From positions 968,864-1,032,863 of the forward strand of contig NW_025336088.1 in NCBI RefSeq assembly GCF_004798865.1: 64,000 bases of DNA, given 5' to 3'. Within the stretch, counting starts at the first letter, position 1. Each line of letters opens with the position of its first letter. Shown here piece after piece: positions 10,713-22,066 of the stretch. The stretch comes from Varanus komodoensis. Its lineage: Eukaryota; Chordata; Lepidosauria; Squamata; Varanidae. A model generated the notes under the pieces. It was given only the letters and a program-made list of their open reading frames with translations, was not told the DNA's origin and ran no database searches. Both the position numbers and the translations under genes were made by a program.

Positions 10713-12069
10713 AACTGCAAATGAGGGCAGGACTCCTGCACATTTCTTGTCTGGAAGAGGGAATTTATCAGGTTCTGTTTATTTCCTGTTCTACATGACA
10801 AGTTGTACTGGTTAAATGTTCATCTTCCTCACAACCATGAATAGCTGCAAGAGTCCAGGGCTTGCCCAACTACTATGCAGAGCAAGGTGGACTCCTGAAC
10901 TAGCTTCCATTGGGTGTCATAAAAAGGCACCAAATAATTAATTACGTATGTTTTACTCCCACATTTAAAGAGTCTGTGGGATTTTCTACCTAAGATGGGT
11001 ACTATAGCCAGCTGTACTGCAGGAAACAAAAGCAGCTTTGCAGGAACCTTGTCCTAGCGATCTTCTCTTCCAAATAGAAATACTTGGAGAAACCGTTGGG
11101 GCATCCCCCATGTCTGAACTAGTGCTGAAATGTAAATAGAAGGTACCCAGAAAGACGGAGGAAATCCAGATGAGGTTTTATTACAGTGGGCACTCTGTTG
11201 CAGTGTGCCACCTACTTTGTTCCTGTTGGTTCCTGCATGCCGTCTGGATCAGTGGGAGGTGTGACACACTCTTTACATGGTTTATGGAAGGCACCTCAGA
11301 TTCTCAGTTGGCACATCTGAAACTTTCAGCCCCCTCTAGCAGAATACCTTCACCAACATGGTTTTGATTAAGTGTTAGAACAACGGTGACACCTAGGGGC
11401 AATTTTGGGGATTTCTTCAAAAGGATATGTAGCATTCTATCATATAAAAACATGTAGGATTTGCATAGTGTTTGTGTGTGTGTTCCAAGCAGTTCACATA
11501 GTTTCATTTATGTATAATTAAACTTAAAGCACAGCCTGGGATGGGGTGGCTACTTGCCTCAAACTGAGGCAAGCTTTGCACCTGAATTTAGTGCAAAAAG
11601 TTGAGATTCAATGAAGGATGTCCCATTTTATAACTCAGCCTCTTAACCACTATGCTACACTATTAGGACATCAGCTGATACATGCATACCCAAACATGGT
11701 AGCACCTTATCTTTTAGCAAAACTCAGTCACAGGCAAACCAACTGAACTGCACTGACATTTAATCATTCCCATATTGCGAAGGGTTATGCTTTGAGACAC
11801 AAGATTCTCAATTTATGGTGTGCTAGAAAATTCCACTTCACATTAATGCATCTATTTCCCTTTATTGGAATATGTTGAGAATATTGCAGTTGTTCTGCTA
11901 TCTGTTGCACTTTTCTCTGTAATTTGTGCTGGCCTCCTGCTTGATGTGTTACAAACCAGCACAATTTCTGAACTGGCACAGGGTCTAAATATTTTGAGGT
12001 GAATTTGGAGGCAAAGATCTACATCTTTTGGGATGGGGTGAAGTTATTTTCTACAACATTATCTTTGTT

Positions 12070-12215
12070 GGGATCAGCTGCTGCTCTATGACATCATCAA
12101 GTTGGAACCCCTCTTATAACAGTTGGCATCTAAGTGGTGGTGGAGAATGTGGCTTGGGGAAGAGATGTGCCTCCATCTCTACCAGAGAACCACCTCCCCC
12201 CAACGCTTTTCACCA
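12070..12215. repeat. Unclassified dispersed repeat, copy 1
   Basis: Shares an ordered series of blocks with 45770-45905: CTCTATGACATCAT, then TTGGAACC with CTC, then CAACAGTTG-like, then a GTGG/GGGAAGA block, then a pyrimidine-rich CCACCTCC block. The two copies differ by small indels and many substitutions, so the family is old. I do not recognise it. Confidence 0.5.
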
Positions 12216-14538
12216 TCCTCTTGTTAGGGATAAAACTCCAGCTGTCATTGTGGTCCTTGGAACAATGGAAATCCTGACCTCTGTTTCTTATTCCTGTTTG
12301 TGGTCCTAGCTGCCTCTCCACCTTGCCTGTTCCTTTCGTCTTGGGCTGTCAGCCATTACCAACAAAAGTGCTGATCCCTGAGGAGTCATAGCAAGTGAGT
12401 GGTGGGAGGGAAGGGGTTAAAAAAACTGGCCTCTTAAGCACCTTTTCATGTTACTTGTGCCTCCACTGGCTGAGCATGACTCTAAATGCTAGCAGTGGTG
12501 ATAATGATTCCTTTTCTACCTTCAAGGAGTCTTTGATGTGGCCTTCACTTTTTTCTGTTGACCTTTTACTTTTCAGGTTTGACTAATATCTCCGCTAATG
12601 TGAAAAGAGTAAAACTTTCCTCTATACTTCCTGACAAAAAAAATGGATAACCCCCTTGACAGCACCGACAGGTAACAGATTCTCTGTCTGGGCAACTTAG
12701 AGGTTTCTCAGGTAGCAACATGCCCCTAATTAGGACTACCAAATTGTAAAGGCTACAACTGTAACTTTAAAATATGAATGGCCCACAAAGTGAAATGCAG
12801 CCCATCAGCTATGTATTTCAGTGGGCTGCATTCAGACAATTCAGGTGAATTACATAAGGTGTGTTAGCTCTGCTAAACTGTGTGTATAGGGGTGGGGACT
12901 ATTTCCAGCACTTAATAATTGTATGCACAGAAACCCACATGTCCATCTTGCAAATCTTTTCCAACAAGGTCTGCCCCATGAGACAGGGGTTGTGACCACA
13001 CCCATAACTGCATAGGCTGTGACCACACCAGGTGGAGATTGCCCGATAAGTAAATTGTATACAGTCCCTCAGCCACCTGGATAAGGCACTTGCTGCCTTC
13101 TTTCCTGGGCTCCCTGATGCAAAGCCAGAAGTAATGCCTCTGATTCTCTAATGGATAAGGGCTTGCTACATCCAACTTAATGTCACATGTACACACTCCC
13201 ACACATTCAGCTTATGCCTTATTCAACTATGCTGAGTAGGAGGAGGGCAAAATGAGGGAACAAACACTTTGGTCAGCCTATGAAGCACAGAGGTCATCTT
13301 TGCAATAAGCTACAAGTTGACATGAAGAACGATTTTATCAGAATGGAAACAGCATAGTTCTAGACCAGAAGAAAATCCACAGCCTCTGAAACTGTAACTA
13401 CTGATCCTTCTTTTAAGAGTGAATTAACACATCAGCACCATGACCATTGATGTAAAGGATGGCTCAATAATACTCCACATTACAACTCAGAGTCTGATTA
13501 GGGCAATAAGAGTGGATGTTGTCAGTCTAGGAACATGATATGTTCATAGAGACTATGAACCTACAGTCAGGAGGGTGAAACTGAAAAATACATCTCAACA
13601 TGCTTTTAAGTGCCACTGTGGATTTCTTCAATTAACTGGCCTATAGTCATCCATCGAGGTCTGACTGCAAAACTCCTAGTAGAAAGAATATGCCAGCTGG
13701 TTTGTTGAGGGATGTTTTGCTGATATATTATCTGTGCATATCAGCACAAGTTCATATTTACTTTGGGACTGAAATACCAGCAAAGCTAATTTGATGGTGC
13801 AAGGACAACAGTCAATTTATGCTTTTCTGAACCTCTCTCTTGGTCCAAGTGCTTGTGAAATAAAGCCCATTAGAGAAAATTATCAGATGGCATGCAAGAG
13901 AAATGGATCTCAGAATATTTCATGTACAGAGAGAAACAACAAATCACTTCCCATCCTTCTCTTTTTTTTTCAGTGTTAGCAATTTTGCCAAGTGAAAAAA
14001 CAATCTGAGTTTTGTATTCAGCCCAGCAAGTTTAGCTGGCACAATCCACTCTAAAATGATAAACCCTTCTTAAAATATGACAACACAAAAATTAATGTAT
14101 GAAACAGATGCATATCCCATGGAATTAGGAAGGATAGCTTAACACCTTAACATTTAAAATGATCTTGATAGGTTACAAGATCTGGCACTTTTATTCTGTT
14201 ATTTTCTCTTGACAATGTTTCCTCTTTGGCCCTTAAAGTCTGAAGCCTTGCTAAGATGTGTAAGATAAACAGAGGGAAACTGAGAAATGGGGGGGGGGGG
14301 AGCTCTTCTAACCTTACATTATTTGCATGAGAAGAAGACAATCCTTCCATGGAACAGGGCTTATCCTGCAAGCTGGTTCTGCCTCCTTTCCTCATCAGAG
14401 GCATACTCCCAAAGTGTTGTTTAAAGTTACTGCGTGCATGTCTGGGTTGCACTTTAGTAACCTTGCTCTTGCTGTATGTGGCTTCTCATGAAATGCGCTT
14501 ATGCTCCTCACATGTTCAGAGGCACTCTTCACTCATGG

Positions 14539-14960
14539 CAGTGGTTTTTTTTTTCAACCTTTCCACAGCTGGGGACAGGCAAAAACAGGAAAACCACCTC
14601 AGGAACTGCTGAGGCAGAAATAAAAAGCACCGTACACTTAACACAGTATTCTGTGTATTAGTTTCCAAACACAATGCCAAAAAACAAAACAACCAGAAAC
14701 TGAGCAACAAAAAGAACAAAATACTAAAATCTGTGTGGTGTGGCTCCCAGCTGGCTCCTACCAAGCCATCCCTCCCCTCCCCGGCGGCACTGGCACACCC
14801 CCCACGAACGCAATGCCAACTAAGGAATTGGTGGTGGAGCACAGGCAGCCCCTGCACCAGTCTGCAGTGAGTGGGATGTGCCCCCACTCCCCATCCCTGG
14901 ACTGGCAGAAACCTCTGGCGGACCAGCACTGGTTCACAGACCAGCGGCTGAAAACCACTG
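14539..14960. mobile_element. Non-autonomous hAT-like DNA transposon
   Basis: It begins CAGTGGTTTT and ends AAAACCACTG, terminal inverted repeats of the CAGTGGTTCTCAACC type typical of many amniote hAT elements. The inner bases CAACC at the left and GGCTG at the right extend the pairing imperfectly. The flanks ACTCATGG and ACTTATAC match at 5 of 8 positions, consistent with an eroded 8-bp target duplication. It has no transposase. The AT-rich left half and GC-rich right half differ in composition. Confidence 0.65.
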
Positions 14961-15010
14961 ACTTATACTAATGCTAGGAGTCCTCTCTCTAAAGGCACCC
15001 AATACATTAT

Positions 15011-15235
15011 AGCCAGTGTGGTGTAGTGGTTAAGAGCATGGGACTGGGACTCAGAGGATCTGGGTTCTAGTCCCCGCTCAGCCATGGAGCCAACTGGGTA
15101 ACTTTGGGCCAGTCACAGACTCTCAGCCCAACCTACCTCACAGGGTTGTTGTTGTGGGGATGAGATGGAGGAGGAGAGATGATGTAAGCTGCCTTGAGCC
15201 CTTTGTAGGAAAAAGGCAGGATATAAATCACAATA

Positions 15236-15287
<52 letters not shown>

Positions 15288-15290
15288 AGC
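15011..15290 (+). mobile_element. tRNA-derived CORE-type (MIR-like) SINE with AAAT tail
   Basis: The tRNA-like head is AGCCAGTGTGGTGTAGTGGT followed by a GGTTCTAGTCCC B-box. A MIR/CORE-like body follows (ACTGGGTAACTTTGGGCCAG), then CCTACCTCACAGGGTTGTTG and an L2-like tail (GGCAGGATATAAATCA). It ends in about 13 AAAT units. The B-box carries a change that argues against an active tRNA gene. Confidence 0.8.
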
Positions 15291-15562
15291 ACTTAGCTCT
15301 AGTTCAAATATATTTGTCAGTTAACCAGAAGAAAACAGCCAAGTTAGGATCATCACACCATTTCATTACCTCCTTTGCGTGTTTTGTTAGGTGAATGGAC
15401 AGATGAATAGGCCTCAGATGTACTGGAATCTCCTCAGCCCTAGCTTATTAAAAATGCAGGACTCTGTTTCGGAGTTCAGCAAACCTGGACCTCTTCTGAA
15501 AAATGGAATACAAGTTAGGACTGAGTAAAAATATGGTGCATGTTTCATGAACATTCCTCCAC

Positions 15563-15570
15563 GCTGCTGC

Positions 15571-15649
<79 letters not shown>
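15563..15649 (+). repeat. Composite CTG then AAT trinucleotide microsatellite
   Basis: About 15 GCT/CTG units with one GTT interruption run to 15606 and pass directly into about 14 AAT units ending at 15649. The poly-Leu, poly-Ile, poly-Ser and poly-Ala reading frames over it on both strands are products of the repeat, not genes. Confidence 0.97.
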
Positions 15650-16389
15650 CTGGATTTCTGGAAATCTTTTGGAGGCATTTTCATTAATTTTCTTGGGCAA
15701 AAGCAATGGAGAATGTATAAGGACCTCATCACCCCACATGTTCAGATACCACCTCCCCCTCATATGGCATTTAGGCAGGGGTAGAAGAGCTCTGTGCTGA
15801 ACTTCATTTTTATGTGTTTGCAGACTAACCCTACTTCTCCCAGGAGAGGCCAGCTCATCTTGAATGGTCAAATGAAGGTAGTTCAGAGTGAGAGAAGCAT
15901 AGCGCTCATTGCTATTGCTTTCCCTTAGTAGCCTCTTCACACATGACTTATGTGAAGGAGCATCCTCTGACTAAAGGGCTGCAAGGGCATGCCTCTGGCC
16001 AAGTTGTTTGGGTTGGCAGGCCTGTGCACAATGACTCTCTATGGCCAGGCTTCCCCAGACCTGGATACATGTATCATGCAGGTGCCACAGGCTAAGAAAA
16101 CCCACACACACTCACGGAAGTCTGTATGCACAGGTTATCTTGCTTCAGGCATGTGGCAGGGCCAGCTTTGTGTTGGCAGGCACTCACCAAATTTGCAGCC
16201 CCTATAACCAATGCCAGCGGCAGCCTCCCATAAGGAAGGGTAAAGTCCTCGCCTCAGGCAGTGGAGTTTTGAGGAGCAGTAAGCTGCACCTCTCTGTCCT
16301 GCTCCCATCAAGAGGTCCTGCCTCTGCCCTCAGATAGCGCCCCCAGTCATTTTTCTTCCATGGTATTTGCCACAGCAGGAGATAAGAAC

Positions 16390-16550
16390 CTCAGCACTCC
16401 TGGTGTGTTGGGAATGTTGTATTGTTTATTGGTATTGATGTTTTAATTGTTTTATTTATGTAGTTTTAACGTTTTGTGGTGATTTTATTACGTAAACCAT
16501 CCAGAGCCATGAGGCTATTGCGATGGTATACAAAAGTGTTAAATAAATAA
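16390..16550 (+). mobile_element. L2-type LINE 3' tail
   Basis: A TTTTAATTGTTTTATTTATG stretch is followed by AACCATCCAGAGCCATGAGG and TTAAATAAATAAAC. This is the usual end of L2-like elements in reptiles (…CCGCCCAGAG…GGTATATAAAT…AATAAATAAA). Confidence 0.6.
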
Positions 16551-17440
16551 ACAAACCAGCCAACCAACCAGAGAGCTTCTCGAGAGCAACGGCCCTTGTG
16601 ATGACCCAGGCCCTCTTTTTTTTCTCTGAGGGAACCCTCTCAGCCAGAGCCAGAGAGTGGGCAGGCTCTCTGGAGAGCTACCCTGGCTAGGGTCGTTCTT
16701 CAGAGAGGTGGCCAGACCACAAGGCCTGGTCCTGAGGGAGCCAACAGGCATTGTGCTGGGAAGGGTCCTGGGGGAAGGGTCCCCTCAGAGCCAGACATTG
16801 TGGTGAGCTCTCAGTGTGTGTTTTTCAGGCAGCGGGAAAGCTCAGGCCTGAGCTGTGCAGTGCCCCTTTCCACGACTAACATGTGAAAAGGGTAACAGTC
16901 ACATAGCTGGATCTGATGGGTTGCACTTGATAATACTTCTACTGCAGGGAGAAAGAAGGGCTATTTTTCAAACAAAACCCAGCATCAGCACTGTAGCCAG
17001 TTTAGCCTGTGAAGGGTAACAATGAATAAGCTGCTCTTGTGGGGAGGCAGGTTCTTCATAGACTTCCCAAAGATCCTTTTTCAAACCAAAAAAGTGTTAT
17101 CTGGAGAGGATTTGTCTCAGACATAATAGAAGCCCTCTCCAAACGCCATATAGCAAATGTAATTGAAGCAGAAATGTAAAGCATTCACAATTTTGTGATA
17201 AATAATTTAAAATTTGGTCTCAAGGGGGTTATTTTTAGCAAAAGAGGCATCCTTTCCATCTAACTACACTCTTTCTTGGGACTATGTGGTAATTTATAAC
17301 TGTATTGTTTATGGTTAGTCATACTGAAAAACTATTAAAACATCTATGGTATAAATTTAAACCAAGTGGAATTTCTTTAGCTCCCCAGACTTTATCCCCA
17401 TACCCTAGGAATTAGAGAATGCTAAATATTTCTTACTAGA

Positions 17441-17491
17441 GTGCAGCAAACTTGACAACGAATTGGCCTTCTATAGTTTGGAATTATGGCA
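17441..17491 (+). other. Possible upstream exon of the EF-hand gene
   Basis: A strong donor, GGCAG|GTAAGC, lies at 17492, preceded at 17440 by a plausible acceptor (TTCTTACTAG). Joining it to the exon at 17663 would need this exon to leave in phase 2. That frame is open through the 51 bases and has a TAG just upstream, so the acceptor would have to be used. It contains no in-frame ATG. The exon could be untranslated or spurious. Confidence 0.2.
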
Positions 17492-17662
17492 GGTAAGCAG
17501 TTTTTACTTGGGATTTAAAGGCGCAACACACACATGCCAGATCCATGCAAATTTGGGGAACGTAGATCTGTGTGAGATGATGACACTAAATTTGTCCAGC
17601 TATACTATAGCATTATGTTTTAATCTGTGTCTGCAACTGGCCATTTCCTCTGATTTTCACAG

Positions 17663-18385
17663 CAATCTCCAGAATGAAAGTGGACTGACTGAGAGCAGTA
17701 AACCCCAAGACCCTAATGAGCAACTCATAGAGGGCAGCAAACCCCCTGGTACATATGAAGAGACTGAATCCAGCAGCCCCCAAGAGCTAAATGAGCAGGT
17801 GCAAGTGAGCAGCAAACCCCAGGACCCAGATAAGCAGGCTGAAGACAGCAAAATCCAGGACCTAAATGAGCAAGTCAGCAAGCCACAAGACCCAAATGAG
17901 CAGGTCAACAACATCCCAGACCCAAAAGAGCAGGTCAACAACATCCCAGACCCAAAAGAGCAGGTCAACAACATCCCAGACCCAAAGGAGCAGGTCAACA
18001 ACATCCCAGACCCAAAGGAGCAGGTCAACAACATCCCAGACCCAAAGAAGCAGGTCAACAACATCCCAGACCCAAAGGAGCAGATCCAAGAGAGCAACAA
18101 ACCCCAAAACCCACATGAACGGGCTGAAAACAGCAGCATACAAGAGCTAACTGAGCAGGTTCAAGAGAGTGACAGATCCCAAGACCAAAATGAGCAGGCT
18201 GAAGGGAGAAAACTACAAGAATTAAACGAACAGATCAAAGACAATGAGCAGCTAGAAATTCCACCTCAGAAGCAGCCTGAGAAAGAGGCTGTCCTGTCTT
18301 CAGTGACTGGTGCACAGGATGTTCCTTTGAGGGAAACGCAGGCTGAGTCACATCACGCCCTGGCCCCTGAACCCAGGCTGGAAGA
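17663..18385 (+). CDS. EFCAB13: EFCAB13-like, cassette 1: Gln/Glu/Pro repeat exon
   Basis: First confidently placed exon of the large EF-hand gene. The acceptor is TCTGATTTTCACAG and the donor is GAAGA|GTAAGT; 723 nt, entering and leaving in phase 2. The 241 codons contain no Met, so the start codon lies upstream. The product is hydrophilic and low in complexity, built on a loose 'KPQDPNEQ' motif. Its centre is six tandem ten-residue units of VNNIPDPKEQ (17904-18083). The C-terminal third (LEIPPQKQPEKEAVLSS onward) is not repetitive. It is probably a disordered linker. The repeat keeps several other frames open, and those are shadows. Assignment to EFCAB13 rests on the downstream EF-hand exons and the ITGB3 neighbour. 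Confidence 0.75.
17904..18083 (+). repeat. 30-bp coding minisatellite, 6 units
   Basis: Six in-register units of GTCAACAACATCCCAGACCC plus AAARGAGCAG, each encoding VNNIPDPKEQ. Units differ by an A/G at one site and by one unit reading KKQ. Flanking sequence on both sides contains decayed relatives of the motif (KPQDPNEQ, KPQNPHER). Confidence 0.97.
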
Positions 18386-19639
18386 GTAAGTCTAGCACTG
18401 CAGTGTAAAGCCTGGGCTTAAGGTCTGGTTCTTTAAGGTTCCCTCCCCACACACCCCTTGCCACTCTGGGTGGTGTGCAGAGCACCTTGTTTGAGGATGC
18501 TTACAGAGTTCCTTACAGTAGGGACATCTCACCTGTAATACTAAGAATGTATTTCCTCATTTTATTAACGTCTTTGTTAAGAGTTAATTCATGTTATTAA
18601 GTACTCTTAAAATAAGAATTCCCCTCTTCTCCCAATAATTCTATCTCTAGTGGCCACCTTGTCCAGTATCAAGACATGGTGGCCATGTAATAAAAATTGA
18701 TTCTTGTTGCTGTAACATTTATTGCAGAATCCATGTCTATAACTTGGCTACTAAGACAAATCAACTTCAGGTGTAGTCCTAGGCGCGTTCAGTCAGAAAA
18801 AGCATCCTGGGAGTTGTATGGCTCAGCTTTGGTCTAGGTCTGCACCTTTAAGGAAGTTCATGGAAGGAAAGTTTCCTGCCATCTCCTCTCTGCTGTAGCT
18901 TTCTGCACCCCCTGAAAACCTTCCCACAGGGTCAGGAGGGCCCATGTGGAATGGGCAATGGGGCCTGTCAAGAGAAAATGGGATTTTAGGTGATTCTGCT
19001 CCACCAGCAGCCTTCCTCTCCTCATGCCACATTGATTCATTTCCCCTGCTCCCAATTAACTCCACATTGTTGCAAGTCGGATTAATTAATGAGAAAATGT
19101 CCTTCCATAAAGTTCCTTAAAATAGCTTATCCTAGGAGCCAAGCCTATATAATTAGTCAAAAATTAGTTTTCACTAGTTAAGCTGAGTGATACTGTACAA
19201 CATAACATCTAGATTAGTATATCCAGTATAAGAGTCAGCACTGTACTTTGCTTACAAACCCCATTTGAAAGTAAGTTTTCCATTATTTAAGCCTTTTTTT
19301 TGTCAATCCAGGATAAAGACAAGCAAAATGAAAAGCTAAAGAGATTGGAGGTGTTTAGTTGAGAAGAGTAATGACTAAGGCTGTGATCCTGTGCGGATGT
19401 CCCTGTGTCCCTCTTTTTTTTTTTTTTTTTGCAAAACAGCAATAGACAATTTTAGCCATCTAATTGCAGCACTGCAGAGTGGAAGGGAATGGGTCTAAGA
19501 TGCTGCCAGGCAAGCTCTCCTCCAGCACCACGTTTCAAATGCATCTATTTTCTTCCTGTCAGCTTTCTTCACTATCCCACTTTCACACACATGCACAGTG
19601 ATCTAGAATACAATTATGTGGATGACTTTGTCCTTGGTC

Positions 19640-21560
19640 CCCAGTGAAATGCCTTACACTGGATGATCTTTTCTAGTTCCTTCATTGCTGCCCTTCTGAA
19701 TTTGAGTCTCCACCAGGTATCTTGACTGCAGTCTCCCTTTAAAGTGACACCTGAGCCAAGGTATGCAAAATCTTTCACAATTTCATTTCTTTATTGTTGA
19801 CATTTAAGTTGTGTAGTTCTTCTGCAGTTATGGCTTTTGTTTTCTTCATGTTCAGCTGCAGTCCTGCTTTTATGATTTCTTCTTACACTTTTATCAGGAG
19901 TTATTTCAATTCATTGCTGCTTTCTGCCAGGACTATTGTATCATCTGCATGTCTTAAATGATGTGCTTTCCACCAATTTTCACTCCTCCTTCCTTTAATC
20001 ACAATTCAGCTTTCCAAATGATATGTTCTACATACAGATTGAACAGAGAGATAAATTAGACCCTTATCTGATGTCTATGTCTGTAGGAAACTGTTCTGTT
20101 TCACCATATGCTGTAGCTTCTTGTCCACAATAAGGTTATACATTGGCACAATCAAGTGCTGAGACACACTCATTTCTTTCAGGAACGTTAATAGTTTCCT
20201 GTGATCCACACAGTAAAAGGCTTAATCTATAAATCACAGACTGATCTTTTGAAATTCCTTGTTTTGTTCCAGTAGCCAACATGCATTTGCAATATGATCT
20301 TGAGTCCCTCTTCCTTTTCTGAATCCAGCTTGAACATCAGGGATTTTGCACTCCAAATAGAATAATATTCTTTGTTGCAACACCTTGAGCATCATTTAGC
20401 TTGTATTGGAAATTAGTGCAATGTTCTTATGGTTGCTGTCCTCTTTTGCCTCTCCTTTCTTTGACTCTGGAATGTATATTGAATGTTTCCAGTCTGTGGG
20501 CCATTGTTTTACTTTCCATTTTTGTTGGCAAATTCTTGTTACAATTTGGAGCATTTCAGTTTCTGCAGTTTGGGTGCTTATTCGCTCTATTTTTAGAGCA
20601 GCTTTTACTTCACTTTCTAATATTGCAGGTTTGTCCTCACAGCATTCCTCTTCAAAGGAGCATATCATCCAGCTTCTCTTTATGTTATCCTGATCAGATA
20701 TTATGTCCTGTTGTTGTTCTTTCAACATTACTAATCTAGGCTTAAATTCCCCTTTGATTTCTTGGATCTTCTGGAAGAGCTCTCTTGTTATTCTTTGTAC
20801 TTCTCTTCTATTTCTTTGCTCTGGTCATTGTAATAGTGTGGGGTTTTGTTTGTTTGTTTGTTTCTACATGATAATCACTGAACAGTTGCATTTAGGATTC
20901 TGAATTTCTGCTGCCTTTCCTTTTGTTTCTTACATGTCTTTAGTAACTGAGTGTTTCTCTTGTCATCCACTTTGTCTGTCTGTCTGTCACAGGAATTGTC
21001 TTTTTGTATTCTTCACTAATAATGCTTCTAGTTTCTGTCCACAGTTCTGCTGGTTCAGTCAACTGAGTTCAGCAATGCAAATCCTGAATGCAGGTGGCAC
21101 AGTGGTTTAAACTGCTGTGCTGCTGTGCTGGTTGATCGAAAGGTCACCAGTTCGAATCTGCACAATGGGGTGAGTTTCCGTTGCTCCATCCCAGCTCCTG
21201 CCAACCTTGCAGTTCGAAAGCATGCAGATGCAAGTAGATAAAAAGGTACCACTTTGGTGGGAAGGTACCAGCGTTCCGTGCACCTCGGTGTTTAGTCATG
21301 CCAGCCACATGACCACAGAGACCGTCTACGGACAAACACTGGCTCCCTCGGCTAGGAAACGGAGATGAGCACCGCCCCCTAGAGTCAGACATGACTGGAC
21401 TTAACGTCAAGGGGAAACCTTTACTTTTACCTTTTTAACGCAAATCCATTCCTTATGTGGACTTTAACTTCCTCAGAAATGTTATGTAAGCTGTATTTTG
21501 CAATGTGCTTATGTTAATGATCTTTTCCAGATTTACTCTGATTTTGATATTCATAGTTGC
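19640..21560 (-). mobile_element. Old RTE/BovB-type LINE, antisense, interrupted by a SINE
   Basis: On the minus strand, 20728-20396 encodes a pre-RT segment with ILESEVKAALKIERI, ICQQKWKVKQWPTDWKHSIY and IPESKKGEAKEDSNHKNIAL. These line up with the BovB copy at 33566-36772 (ILECEVNWALGSL, ICQQIWKL, NYRTIALISHASK). The nucleotide segment GTATCATCTGCATGTCT near 19935 matches the BovB YADD-region counterpart at 34337. Frames are interrupted throughout, so this is much older than the other BovB copies. The boundaries are approximate. Confidence 0.75.
21085..21436 (+). mobile_element. Sauria-type SINE with BovB-like tail
   Basis: The tRNA-like head (GGTGGCACAGTGGTTTAAAC; B-box GGTCACCAGTTCGAATCTG) is followed by the body block CCCAGCTCCTGCCAACCTTG and 'CAGTTCGAAAGCATGCAGAT'. 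Then come GGAAGGTACCAGCGTTCCGT, GCCACATGACCACAGAGACC, and a tail GACATGACTGGACTTAACGT ending in CTTTTACCTTTT. This order is that of the squamate Sauria SINE, whose 3' end derives from BovB. It is flanked by an 11-bp target duplication with one mismatch: AATGCAAATCC at 21074-21084 and AACGCAAATCC at 21437-21447. Confidence 0.9.
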
Positions 21561-22066
21561 TACTAATAATATGTGAGGAATCCAGTTTGTGGGGCGGGAA
21601 ACCATTGGATTTTCTCAGTTTGGCGCCTCAGAGCCTAGCCTGCTTTCTTTCTGCCCTGAGCCTGACTCCCATTGGGCACGTATGTGGGCATCCAGCAAGA
21701 AGCAGGTTCAACTGCCGCACAGGCATAACTAGCAATGTCAGCTTGTGCACACGTTGCCTGCAAGCTGCTGCACAAATGGAGTTCTGCTTCTGCAAGCATA
21801 ACTAGCAGGCTTTGCATACTTAGAGGGAGAATAATTTAGTGCAAAAAGGAAGGCCAGCAACATTCCCAAGCTTTCCCAGACTTGATCTAGCCTCAGCTTG
21901 GCTTGCTTCCCAGGCCATGCCCAGACTGCACATTCCTTCACTCACAGCAAACAGAAGGCCCTATAAGACCAGTTAAGCAATGGACAGGAATGACACAGGA
22001 AAGGATCCCAGTTTTACAATTGAGCTTTCATCATTGTAACTAGGCTTATTTTTCTCTCCCTCATAG

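Larger units (their letters stand above)
10713..17440. other. Intergenic region between ITGB3 and the EF-hand gene
   Basis: No coding gene is supported here on either strand. It holds an unclassified dispersed repeat (12070-12215), a hAT-like element (14539-14960), a CORE-type SINE with an AAAT tail (15011-15290), a CTG/AAT microsatellite (15563-15649) and an L2-type 3' tail (16390-16550). The upstream exons and promoter of the EF-hand gene probably lie in its right-hand part, but I could not locate them. Confidence 0.6.
18386..22066 (+). other. EFCAB13: Intron of the EF-hand gene
   Basis: Donor GTAAGT at 18386 and acceptor CCCTCATAG/CAG at 22066. It holds an old RTE/BovB copy (about 19640-21560) with a nested Sauria-type SINE and a T run near 19413. 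The stretches 18400-19640 and 21570-22060 show no feature I can name. Confidence 0.7.

Noticed and set aside
15011-15075. Possible tRNA gene.
   Set aside because: The A/B-box head belongs to a SINE with a CORE-like body and AAAT tail; the same applies to 21085-21160 and 24935-25095.
15448-15940. Poly-Leu, poly-Ile and poly-Ser open frames on both strands.
   Set aside because: They are translations of the CTG/AAT microsatellite.
17657-18150. Minus-strand and alternate-frame open reading frames over the minisatellite (Leu/Cys-rich 160 aa, Ser/Thr/Arg-rich 94 aa).
   Set aside because: The 30-bp unit has no stop in several frames, so they are automatic shadows of the true exon frame, which alone has matching splice sites and phase.
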